Shown here one piece after another: positions 25,156 through 33,289 of a stretch of DNA of 64,000 bases; the stretch's first letter is position 1, and the number at the start of each line of letters is the position of its first letter. The DNA is taken from NCBI RefSeq assembly GCF_020422885.1, contig NZ_CP084622.1, positions 3,615,001 through 3,679,000 on the forward strand, written 5' to 3'. The notes under the pieces were generated by a model. It saw only the letters and a list, made by a program, of their open reading frames with translations. It searched no databases and was not told the origin of the DNA. A program made the translations under genes and the position numbers. Origin of the DNA: Mesobacillus sp. S13. GTDB lineage: Bacteria > Bacillota > Bacilli > Bacillales > Cytobacillaceae.

Positions 25156-26874
25156 TTAGTCTTCCATTGTAGAAAGGTCGCCAGTAGGGAGATCCAATTC
25201 CCATGCCTTCAATACACGGCGCATGATCTTACCGCTTCGTGTCTTAGGCAGTTTATCGCGGAATTCGATTTCGCGAGGAGCAGCATGTGCAGCAAGGCCT
25301 TTTTTAACGAATTGGCGAATCTCTTCGATTAATTCGTCCGACTGCTCATAACCATCACGCAATGCGATGAACGCCTTGATAATTTCCCCACGGACCGGAT
25401 CCGGCTTGCCAATGACACCAGCTTCAGCTACTGCAGGGTGTTCAACAAGCTTGCTTTCAACTTCAAATGGTCCGACACGCTCACCAGAAGTCATGATGAC
25501 ATCATCAATTCGCCCCTGGAACCAGAAGTAGCCATCTTCATCCATATACGCTGAGTCACCGGAAACGTACCAGTCACCAGGCATGAAGTAAGACTGATAC
25601 TTCTGCGGGTTGTTCCAGATTGTATGCATCATCGATGGCCAGCCCTTTTTGATCGCCAAATTGCCCATTCTGTATGGCGGCAATTCATTGCCCTGATCAT
25701 CGACAATTGCAGCTTTTACGCCCGGAATCGGTTTACCCATTGATCCAGGCTTGATTTCCATGCTTGGATAGTTACAGATTAATTGTGCTCCAGTCTCTGT
25801 CATCCACCAAGTATCATGGATACGCAGGTTGAACACCTTCATTCCCCATCTAACAACCTCTGGGTTCAATGGTTCACCTACACTCAGGATATGGCGAAGA
25901 CAGCTAAGGTCGAACTTCTTCACTATCTCGTCCCCTGCACCCATCAGCATTCTGAATGCTGTTGGAGCACTGTACCAAACCGTCACTCCGTACTCTTCGA
26001 TCATCTTATACCATGTCTCTGGATTGAAACGTCCACCAATGATGACATTGGATGTTCCCGCAAGCCATGGACCAAAAATTCCATATGATGTTCCTGTTAC
26101 CCAGCCAGGATCCGCGGTGCACCAATAAACATCATCTTCTTTAAGGTCAAGTACCCATTTGGCCGTTTGATAATGCTGGATCATCGCATTATGTACATGA
26201 AGTACGCCCTTAGGTTTTCCAGTGGAGCCGGAAGTATAATGTAAGATCAGACCGTCTGTACGGTCAACCCACTCGATATCAAGCTTTTTGCTGGCTTCAG
26301 CTAGCTTTTGCTTAAAATCAACATACTTATCGTTTTCTTCAATACTGTCACCAACAAGAAGAATATGCTTCAAGTCAGGAAGCTCATCCACAGGAACACG
26401 CTCAAGAAGCTCAGGTGTCGTTACTAGTACCTTTGCCCCGCTGTCCTGCAATCTGTCACGGACAGCACCTTCCATGAATGCTTCGAAAAGAGGGCCAACA
26501 ATCGCGCCTAGCTTGACTGCCCCGAGAACTGCAAAATACAGTTCTGGAGAACGAGGCATGAAGATAAACACGCGGTCTCCTTTTTCTACATCACCATAAG
26601 TTTTGAAGACATTTCCCGCTTTATTGGAAAGCTCCTTCATTTCTTTAAAAGTATATTTTTCTTTGCGTACCCCATCCTGATAATAAAGCGCAACTTTATT
26701 TTTCCTGAATCCTTCAGCATGTCGGTCGATCGCTTCATAAGCCATATTGACCCTGCCTGTCTCAGCCCAGGAAAACTCTTTCTCTGCTTCACTCCAATCA
26801 AATTGGCCATGAAGCTCTTGATAATTCTTTAAATTATGATCCCCTTGTGTAACTGGTAGCGCTTCCACTTTCAT
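25156..26874 (-). CDS. acsA: Acetyl-CoA synthetase AcsA
   Basis: 572 residues, an AMP-forming ligase that converts acetate, ATP and CoA to acetyl-CoA. Motifs: LHYTSGSTGKPKGVLHVH, the DTWWMTETG signature of acetyl-CoA synthetases, YVSGDSAYMDEDGYFWFQGR and PKTRSGKIMRR, whose lysine is the residue that AcuA acetylates in B. subtilis. The start is the ATG at 26874 with AAGGGGGATGG upstream. A promoter (TTGAGA, 17 nt, TATAAT) and a cre-like site in the first codons predict CcpA control. It is divergent from acuABC, whose products switch its activity off and on. Confidence 0.96.
   Translation of the reverse strand: MKVEALPVTQGDHNLKNYQELHGQFDWSEAEKEFSWAETGRVNMAYEAIDRHAEGFRKNKVALYYQDGVRKEKYTFKEMKELSNKAGNVFKTYGDVEKGDRVFIFMPRSPELYFAVLGAVKLGAIVGPLFEAFMEGAVRDRLQDSGAKVLVTTPELLERVPVDELPDLKHILLVGDSIEENDKYVDFKQKLAEASKKLDIEWVDRTDGLILHYTSGSTGKPKGVLHVHNAMIQHYQTAKWVLDLKEDDVYWCTADPGWVTGTSYGIFGPWLAGTSNVIIGGRFNPETWYKMIEEYGVTVWYSAPTAFRMLMGAGDEIVKKFDLSCLRHILSVGEPLNPEVVRWGMKVFNLRIHDTWWMTETGAQLICNYPSMEIKPGSMGKPIPGVKAAIVDDQGNELPPYRMGNLAIKKGWPSMMHTIWNNPQKYQSYFMPGDWYVSGDSAYMDEDGYFWFQGRIDDVIMTSGERVGPFEVESKLVEHPAVAEAGVIGKPDPVRGEIIKAFIALRDGYEQSDELIEEIRQFVKKGLAAHAAPREIEFRDKLPKTRSGKIMRRVLKAWELDLPTGDLSTMED
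26854..26867 (-). promoter_or_regulatory. Probable cre site in the 5' end of acsA
   Basis: On the minus strand TGGAAGCGCTACCA matches the cre consensus in all but two symmetric positions. It is centred about 42 nt downstream of the predicted acsA transcription start, close to the position known for the acsA cre in B. subtilis, and would act as a downstream roadblock. Confidence 0.6.
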
Positions 26875-26908
26875 ATATCCATCCCCCTTGGCTTTATATT
26901 TAAAATAT

Positions 26909-26937
26909 ATTATAGTATAAAAATTAGATTTTCTCAA
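26909..26937 (-). promoter_or_regulatory. acsA sigma-A promoter
   Basis: TTGAGA (26937-26932), 17 nt, TATAAT (26914-26909) on the minus strand, giving a start near 26902. Confidence 0.75.
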
Positions 26938-27024
26938 TTTTTAAAATATTTATAGTAGATAAAAGACTACTTTTGGTTTGCTATTCCACACTGAAAAGTC
27001 ATAAACTAAATACAGAAAATTTTG

Positions 27025-27060
27025 TGAAAGCGCTTTTATTTGTTAGATTTTATGTATAAT
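27025..27060 (+). promoter_or_regulatory. acuA promoter with overlapping cre
   Basis: TGAAAGCGCTTTTA at 27025-27038 matches the cre consensus at all but one fixed position. The -10 TATAAT is at 27055-27060, so the cre overlaps the -35 region and would block RNA polymerase when CcpA is bound. Confidence 0.72.
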
Positions 27061-27097
27061 AGAGTTATCGTTTGAAATGTTGACGGGTGGTGACTGA

Positions 27098-27730
27098 ATG
27101 GAACATAAAAAGACTTATAACGCAAAAGAATTAAAAACTCCCCATGGCCGTTTGATCATTGAAGGCCCGATTTCTCCTGAAAAACTCGCAAGCTATGAAT
27201 TCCATAAAGATCTAGTGGCTTTCCGGCCTCCTGCCCAACAGCACAAGGCACTGGTAGAGATTGCCGGTCTGCCGGAGGGCAGGATCATTGTAGCGCGTTC
27301 AGGCCATATGATTGTCGGCTATGTTACTTATCTGTACCCAGACCCGCTTGAAAGATGGTCTGAAGGAAAAATGGAAGATTTAATCGAACTCGGAGCTATC
27401 GAAGTCATTCCTGAATTCCGGGGGAGCTCAGTCGGCAAAAACCTGCTGATCGTTTCCATGATGGATGACGCAATGGAAGATTATATCATTATCACAACTG
27501 AATATTATTGGCATTGGGACCTGAAAGGAACCGGCTTGAATGTTTGGGAATATCGCAAGGTAATGGAAAAAATGATGAATGCCGGCGGCCTTACCTGGTA
27601 CGCGACAGATGATCCAGAAATCAGCTCCCATCCAGCAAACTGTCTGATGGCACGAATTGGAAAAAGAATTCCGCCTGAATCCGTTCAGAAATTCGATCAG
27701 CTGCGGTTCATGAACCGTTTTATGTATTGA
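27098..27730 (+). CDS. acuA: Protein lysine acetyltransferase AcuA
   Basis: 210 residues with a GNAT fold: MIVGYVTYLYPDPLERW, then the acetyl-CoA-binding segment VIPEFRGSSVGKNLLI with the RGxxxGK-like loop. In B. subtilis it acetylates the active-site lysine of AcsA and inactivates it. First gene of acuABC; acuB follows after 40 bp. The start is the ATG at 27098 after GGGTGGTGA. Confidence 0.94.
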   Translation: MEHKKTYNAKELKTPHGRLIIEGPISPEKLASYEFHKDLVAFRPPAQQHKALVEIAGLPEGRIIVARSGHMIVGYVTYLYPDPLERWSEGKMEDLIELGAIEVIPEFRGSSVGKNLLIVSMMDDAMEDYIIITTEYYWHWDLKGTGLNVWEYRKVMEKMMNAGGLTWYATDDPEISSHPANCLMARIGKRIPPESVQKFDQLRFMNRFMY

Positions 27731-27770
27731 TGATTAATAAGAAGCCTCATCATGCAAGGAGGAAGGAATC

Positions 27771-28418
27771 ATGATCGTCGAGGAAATTATGAAAAGGGAT
27801 GTCACGACACTTTTCCCTGAAAATACAATCGCGGATGCAATCAAGCTAATGTCAGATAAAAAGATCCGCCATATCCCGATTGTCGATAAGGACCAGGGTG
27901 TCATCGGCCTGGTGTCTGACCGGGATATCAAGGATGCCGCTCCGTCGGTTTTTCATTGGGATGAACATAAGGGTGAACTTGAAAATCCAGTCAAGTCCAT
28001 TATGACGACTAATGTGATCACTGGGCATCCTCTCGATTTTGTCGAGGAAATCTCGGCAATCTTTTATGAACATAATATCAGCTGCCTGCCAATCATCAAG
28101 GATAAGAAGCTGGTAGGCATCGTTACTGAAACAGACCTGCTCCATACTCTTGTTGAGCTTACTGGTGCCCATCAGCCGGGATCTCAAATAGAAGTTAAGG
28201 TGCCAAATAAAGCGGGCATGCTTTGTGAAATCGCTTCTGTCATCAGCATGAGGAAAGCCAATATCCAAAGCGTGCTTGTATACCCTGACCAAAAGGATGA
28301 GCGTTACAAAATCCTCGTTGTAAGGATCCAGACGATGAATCCAATCGCGGTGATCGAGGACTTGAAGAAAGCCGGTCATCATGTACTCTGGCCAAACCTG
28401 CCGGGTGTCTCATCATGA
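27771..28418 (+). CDS. acuB: CBS-ACT domain protein AcuB
   Basis: 215 residues: two CBS domains (MIVEEIMKRDVTTLFPENTI at 1-60 and VKSIMTTNVITGHPLDFVEE at about 77-135), then an ACT-like domain (IEVKVPNKAGMLCEIASVI, residues 142-205). CBS pairs usually sense adenine nucleotides, so AcuB may tie acetate activation to energy state; its exact role is not established. It overlaps acuC by four bases (ATGA), so the two are translationally coupled. Confidence 0.93.
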   Translation: MIVEEIMKRDVTTLFPENTIADAIKLMSDKKIRHIPIVDKDQGVIGLVSDRDIKDAAPSVFHWDEHKGELENPVKSIMTTNVITGHPLDFVEEISAIFYEHNISCLPIIKDKKLVGIVTETDLLHTLVELTGAHQPGSQIEVKVPNKAGMLCEIASVISMRKANIQSVLVYPDQKDERYKILVVRIQTMNPIAVIEDLKKAGHHVLWPNLPGVSS

Positions 28419-29587
28419 GCGATCGCTCTGTATTCGTCTTTTCAGAAGAGCTGCTGAACTATCGCTTCAGCAGCCACCATCCCTTCAACCAGATGCGGTT
28501 GAAGCTTACGCTGGATTTGCTGCGCAAGATTGGTGCAATTGAAGATCAACAGATTGTTGCGCCTCGGTTGGCAACGGATGAGGAACTGCACCTCGTTCAT
28601 GATCCCAATTTTGTAAACGCTGTTAAGCTTGCTGGCCAGGGAAAGCTTAAGGGTGAATCAGCGGAAGGCTATGGATTGGGAACGGAAGACACACCTATTT
28701 TCGCTAATATGCATGAAGCGAGCGCTCTGCTTGTCGGGGGCACCCTGACAGCAGTGGACTATGTCATGACTGGTAAAGCAAATCACGCTCTTCATCTCGG
28801 CGGCGGCCTCCATCATGGCTTCCGCGGAAAAGCATCGGGCTTTTGTATTTATAATGACAGTTCTGTCGCCATAAAATACCTGCAGGAAAAATACAATGCC
28901 CGCGTATTATATGTCGACACAGATGCCCATCACGGCGATGGTGTACAATGGTCATTTTACGATGATCCGAATGTCTGCACTCTATCGATTCATGAAACGG
29001 GACGCTACCTTTTCCCGGGGACTGGCAATGTGAACGAGCGCGGCCAGGGCAAAGGCTATGGATATTCATTTAATATCCCTGTCGATGCCTTCACAGAGGA
29101 TGAGTCATGGCTCGATGCCTATAGGCATGCACTGATGGAAGTGGCTGAGTTTTTCAAACCTGACGTGATTCTGACTCAGAATGGCGCAGATGCGCATTAT
29201 CTCGATCCATTGACGCATTTATCAAGTACGATGAAAATCTACCGGGAAATCCCCAAGCTTGCCCATGAAGTTGCCCATAAATATTGCGGTGGCAAATGGA
29301 TAGCCGTAGGCGGAGGGGGCTACGATATTTGGCGTGTTGTACCAAGAGCCTGGTCACTGATCTGGCTTGAAATGATTGAAAACTCAAACTGTTATGGCAG
29401 CTTGCCGCAAGAATGGTTAGACGAATGGAAGGAACAGGCACCTGTGGAATTGCCACTGCAGTGGGACGATCCTGAAGATTTATATCCGCCAATTCCGCGC
29501 AAACCGGAAATCACGGAAAAAAATGCCCATACAGTGGAGAAAGCCTTGTATCCAATTAGATCAAATAAAAAATCTGAAACTGTGTAA
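28415..29587 (+). CDS. acuC: Class I histone deacetylase-like AcuC
   Basis: 390 residues with an arginase/deacetylase fold. The zinc and catalytic motifs are visible: GGGLHHGFRGKASGFCIYND, VDTDAHHGDGVQWSFYDD, and ILTQNGADAHYLDP. It removes the acetyl group that AcuA puts on AcsA and so restores acetate activation. Last gene of acuABC, overlapping acuB by ATGA and followed by its own terminator. The C-terminal 70 residues (QWDDPEDLYPPIPRKPEITEKN) are typical of the Bacillus form. Confidence 0.95.
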   Translation: MSDRSVFVFSEELLNYRFSSHHPFNQMRLKLTLDLLRKIGAIEDQQIVAPRLATDEELHLVHDPNFVNAVKLAGQGKLKGESAEGYGLGTEDTPIFANMHEASALLVGGTLTAVDYVMTGKANHALHLGGGLHHGFRGKASGFCIYNDSSVAIKYLQEKYNARVLYVDTDAHHGDGVQWSFYDDPNVCTLSIHETGRYLFPGTGNVNERGQGKGYGYSFNIPVDAFTEDESWLDAYRHALMEVAEFFKPDVILTQNGADAHYLDPLTHLSSTMKIYREIPKLAHEVAHKYCGGKWIAVGGGGYDIWRVVPRAWSLIWLEMIENSNCYGSLPQEWLDEWKEQAPVELPLQWDDPEDLYPPIPRKPEITEKNAHTVEKALYPIRSNKKSETV

Positions 29588-29592
29588 GTTAG

Positions 29593-29621
29593 AAACCGGG
29601 AGATTCACAATGGCCCGGTTT
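29593..29621 (+). terminator. acuABC terminator
   Basis: AAACCGGG pairs with CCCGGTTT and is followed by TTTTTG. Confidence 0.85.
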
Positions 29622-29664
29622 TTTTGTGTTTGTTTTTAAGAAGGTCTGTACAGTTGTACGGGGG

Positions 29665-30500
29665 TCAGACAAAGTTACGGCTTTTCCTTGTGATTTTGTC
29701 TGAAGTGACCTCGAGTTCGGACAATATTGTGGCTTCTCCTCTTGATTTTGTCTGAAGCGACACCTGGTTCGGACATAGTTACGAGTTTCCCTTCTGATTT
29801 TGTCTGAAGTCACACCAGGTTCGGACAAAATCACGGCTTCTCCTCTTGATTTTGTCCGAAGTGACAGCTGGTTCAGACATAATCACGGCTTCTTCTCTTG
29901 ATTTTGTCCGAAGTGACACCAGGTTCGGACAAAATCACGGCTTCTCCTCTTGATTTTGTCCGAAGTGACAGCTGGTTCAGACATAATCACGGCTTCTTCT
30001 CTTGATTTTGTCCGAAGTGACACCTGGTTCAGACAAAATCACGAGTTTCCCTTCTGATTTTGTCTGAAATAACACCTGGTTCAGACAAAGTTACGCCTTT
30101 CCCTCTTAATTTTGTCTGAAGTGACACCTGGTTCGGACATAATTACGAGTTTCCCTTCTGATTTTGTCTGAAGTTACACCAGGTTCGGACAAAATCACGG
30201 CTTCTCCTCTTGAATTTGTCTGAAATAACACCTGGTTCAGACAAAGTTACGCCTTTCCCTCTTAATTTTGTCTGAAGTGACACCGGGTTCAGACAAAATC
30301 ACGGCTTCTCCTCTTGATTTTGTCCGAAGTGACACCGGGTTCAGACAAAATCACGGCTTCTCCTCTTGATTTTGTCTGAAGTGACACCGGGTTCAGACAA
30401 AGTTACGCCTTTTCCCTCTTGATTTTGTCCGAAGTGACACCAGGTTCAGACATAGTTACGCCTGCACCTTTTGTTTTTATCTAAGGTGGCATCAGGTTCT
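29665..30500. repeat. 52-bp alternating inverted tandem array A4, about 16 units
   Basis: ATTTTGTCYGAA recurs every 52 bp from 29693 on (for example the preceding G at 29692, 29744, 29796), and between copies lies the reverse-complement arm TTCRGACAAAAT. Arms are 12 bp, separated alternately by 11 and 17 nt, so each arm can pair with either neighbour. The 17-nt linkers come in a few versions (CACGGCTTCTCCTCTTG, TACGAGTTTCCCTTCTG, TACGCCTTTCCCTCTTA), shuffled along the array. A two-unit block carrying GACAGCTGGTTCAGACATAA is itself duplicated, which points to unequal recombination or slippage. It lies between the convergent acuC and ccpA, outside both terminators. Frames crossing it are pure repeats. 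Confidence 0.97.
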
Positions 30501-30539
30501 CCAGTTTTCCCTGATTATGATCGCTGCTCCCTCGCAAAA

Positions 30540-30566
30540 AGCCCCTTGCATCTTCTGCAAGGGGCT
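30540..30566 (-). terminator. ccpA terminator
   Basis: AGCCCCTTGCA pairs perfectly with TGCAAGGGGCT over a 5-nt loop; TTTTTGCGAG follows on the minus strand. Confidence 0.9.
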
Positions 30567-30572
30567 CCTCTG

Positions 30573-31571
30573 TTATTTAGTTGAATCTCTATTTTCGATT
30601 CGGTGCGGCAAGACAACGATATTCTCATCTACGTTTTCTTTGTTCATATACTTCGTCAATAAACGCATGGCAACCGCCCCGATGTCATATAACGGCTGAA
30701 CAATGGTTGTAAGCTGCGGACGTACCATTAGAGTGAGTCTTGTGTTGTCCGAAGCGATCACCTCGAAATCTTCAGGAACGCTATAGCCGCGGTCAAATGC
30801 TCCATGGATGACACCAAGTGCCATTTCATCCGAGCCGACAAGTATGGCTGTTGGCTTCGAATCAAGCTCAAGGATTCTTTCAATAGCCTCGAGACCTGAG
30901 TCATACGTGTAATCTCCTTCGACAACAAGATCTTCGTTGTACTGGATTTCCGCATCTTTTAATGCGCGCTTATAGCCTTCGAGCTTTTTATCCTTATTGA
31001 TTGGCTCGAGCTGAGGTCCAATAACGAAGGCAATATCTTTATGGCCTTTTTCGATAAAAGTAGATACAGCATCAAAAGTTGCCTGTTCATAATCAATATT
31101 GACGGATGGGATTTCACCTGTTTCCTCGATTGATCCAGCCAGAACGATCGGTACAGGGGATTTCTTGAATTGTTCCACATGCTCGGCCTTGATATTACCG
31201 CCCATGAAAACAATTCCGTCAACTTGTTTGCCAAGCATGGTGTTCAGCAAATGCAGTTCTTTTTCGATATTTTGGTCAGAGTTGCTCAAGATAATATTGT
31301 ATTTGTACATTGTCGCGATATCTTCAATTCCCCTTGCCAGCTCAGCAAAAAATGGGCTCGCAATATCAGGGATGATGACGCCGACAGTCGTTGTCTTTTT
31401 GCTGGCAAGTCCTCTCGCTACTGCATTCGGGCGGTACCCAAGACGGTCAATGACCTCCATGACTTTCTTCCTTGTAGCTGGCTTCACATTCGGGTTTCCG
31501 TTGACAACACGTGAAACCGTTGCCATTGAAACATTCGCTTCCCGTGCTACATCATATATTGTAATATTCAT
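30573..31571 (-). CDS. ccpA: Catabolite control protein CcpA
   Basis: 332 residues of the LacI family. The N-terminal helix-turn-helix ([22 protein letters not shown]) and the hinge helix ([12 protein letters not shown]) are followed by a periplasmic-binding-protein-like core. With HPr-Ser46-P it binds cre sites and is the master regulator of carbon catabolite control. Candidate targets in this same window are megL, acsA and acuA. In B. subtilis ccpA is followed by motP-motS; here it has its own terminator and array A4 comes next, so that pair is not at this site. Confidence 0.97.
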   Translation of the reverse strand: MNITIYDVAREANVSMATVSRVVNGNPNVKPATRKKVMEVIDRLGYRPNAVARGLASKKTTTVGVIIPDIASPFFAELARGIEDIATMYKYNIILSNSDQNIEKELHLLNTMLGKQVDGIVFMGGNIKAEHVEQFKKSPVPIVLAGSIEETGEIPSVNIDYEQATFDAVSTFIEKGHKDIAFVIGPQLEPINKDKKLEGYKRALKDAEIQYNEDLVVEGDYTYDSGLEAIERILELDSKPTAILVGSDEMALGVIHGAFDRGYSVPEDFEVIASDNTRLTLMVRPQLTTIVQPLYDIGAVAMRLLTKYMNKENVDENIVVLPHRIENRDSTK

Positions 31572-31824
31572 CTATTTCACTCCTTCAGGTAATAAACGGC
31601 GCTTTTCAGTTAGTTTACAGCAAAAATTGCCACAATAATCATATTTTAAGTTTGTGATTATATGTACAAGCATAATTATGTTATTAATCATACGACATCC
31701 TTATCAATCCCGCAATCTGAACAGCTTAAATTCATACATTTTTATCACAAAAGCCTGTTTAAATTACTTCTCTCCCTGCAGTTTTGTTCTCTTCTATTAA
31801 GTTACCCTGAAATCGTCCATAAAA

Positions 31825-31850
31825 AAACCTTCCTTACAAAAGGAAGGTTT
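31825..31850 (-). terminator. aroA terminator
   Basis: AAACCTTCCTT pairs perfectly with AAGGAAGGTTT over ACAA, and the minus strand goes on with TTTTATGG. It separates aroA from ccpA. Confidence 0.88.
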
Positions 31851-31857
31851 CAGAACT

Positions 31858-32931
31858 CTATACTCTTACAAATGGAGTGGATTTTAATCCTTCTAAAAAT
31901 TCATCGAACTGCTTAAGATCCATCTGCTGCGCATTATCGGATAATGCAACTGCAGGATCTGGATGAACTTCAGCCATGACTCCATCTGCTCCGATGGCAA
32001 GTGCAGCTTTGGCAGCCGGCAGGAGCAGGTCTCTTCTGCCAGTTGAGTGGGTAACGTCAACCATGACTGGCAGATGCGTTTCCTTTTTCAAAATTGGTAC
32101 TGCAGAAATATCAAGTGTGTTCCGTGTAGCCCTTTCGTAAGTCCGGATTCCGCGTTCACACAGGATGATCTGTCCATTGCCCTGTGCCATGATATATTCA
32201 GCCGCATTGATAAATTCTTCAATCGTAGCGGCAAGTCCACGTTTTAGTAAAATCGGTTTATTCACGGCTCCTGCAGCTTTCAACAGCTCGAAGTTCTGCA
32301 TATTGCGGGCACCGATTTGGATAACATCAAGGTAGTCGACAGCGATTTCAATATCAGCTGGAGTGACAATCTCACTGATGACTGCAAGATCATACTCATC
32401 CGCAACTCTCTTCAAAATTTTAAGTCCCTCCACACCTAGTCCCTGGAAGTCATATGGTGAAGTACGAGGCTTGAAGGCGCCGCCACGCAGCAATTTAAAG
32501 CCCTTCGCCTTAACTGCTTCAGCAACAGTTGCCACTTGTTCATATGATTCAACTGAACAAGGACCGAAGACAAAGTCAGGCGTACCATCGCCGATTTTAA
32601 GGCCCTTAATATCAATGATTGTATCATCAGGCTTTTTCTTTCTGGAAACAAGAAGTGCTTTACGGTGATCATCAGATTGAAGCTCCAGTCCTGCCTTGAA
32701 AACTTCTTTGAAAATATGTTCGATTGTCGAATTCTCAAAAGGACCGTTATTCTTCTCCTTGATCAAATCGAGCATTTCCCTCTCACGCACAGGGTCATAA
32801 CGATACACACCCTGAGTTTCTTTTGCACGGCCAATTTCCTGGACGAGCAGGGCTCTTTCATTAATTAATGATAAAAGCTCTAAATTCAATTCATCCACAC
32901 GATTTCTAAGCTGGTCAAGATTTTTACTCAT
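31858..32931 (-). CDS. aroA: DAHP synthase / chorismate mutase AroA(G)
   Basis: 357 residues. An AroQ-type chorismate mutase occupies the first 85 residues ([30 protein letters not shown]), followed by a type I-beta DAHP synthase ([64 protein letters not shown]). It opens the shikimate pathway and the mutase part gives feedback sensing. The symbol follows B. subtilis (aroA; this is not E. coli EPSP synthase). The start is the ATG at 32931; the 67 codons that could extend it have no conserved content. Confidence 0.96.
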   Translation of the reverse strand: MSKNLDQLRNRVDELNLELLSLINERALLVQEIGRAKETQGVYRYDPVREREMLDLIKEKNNGPFENSTIEHIFKEVFKAGLELQSDDHRKALLVSRKKKPDDTIIDIKGLKIGDGTPDFVFGPCSVESYEQVATVAEAVKAKGFKLLRGGAFKPRTSPYDFQGLGVEGLKILKRVADEYDLAVISEIVTPADIEIAVDYLDVIQIGARNMQNFELLKAAGAVNKPILLKRGLAATIEEFINAAEYIMAQGNGQIILCERGIRTYERATRNTLDISAVPILKKETHLPVMVDVTHSTGRRDLLLPAAKAALAIGADGVMAEVHPDPAVALSDNAQQMDLKQFDEFLEGLKSTPFVRV

Positions 32932-33289
32932 TTTCTGTCCCGTCCTTTCGGAATTCATTTTAGCCCTGACACTAAGACTTTTCAAATAAAGAGGTGCGAA
33001 GCAAAAGACTGTAACGGCATGCAGTATTGTGTGTAAGCTAATTTTTTCCATCACGAATTTTAAAATAAGCTTTCTTTGGCTCCAGCCTAAAGCAATGTCA
33101 TACCAAAGCCGATAGTAAGAATGGATGCCCAAGATGAAATGCAGTTACAGTGCGATAAATCAAGCTGTATAATATGATAAGGGTAATTATATCTGAAATA
33201 ATTTGGATTGTCACGTAAAATTCTTTAATAATTAAACGCTTTTAAGTGATAAAGCATCGTATGAGAAATTAAGTTAGAGGGTGCATGAA

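Noticed and set aside
27852..28382. Long antisense frame opposite acuB
   Set aside because: Shadow frame of a clear CBS-ACT gene; no start signal.
29589..29834. Frames through array A4
   Set aside because: They are translations of the repeat itself (repeated CRF-RQNQEEKP-like blocks) with no start signal and no conservation.
33239..33252. Possible cre (ATTAAACGCTTTTA) upstream of the FtsA-like gene
   Set aside because: Three mismatches at fixed consensus positions; too weak to claim.
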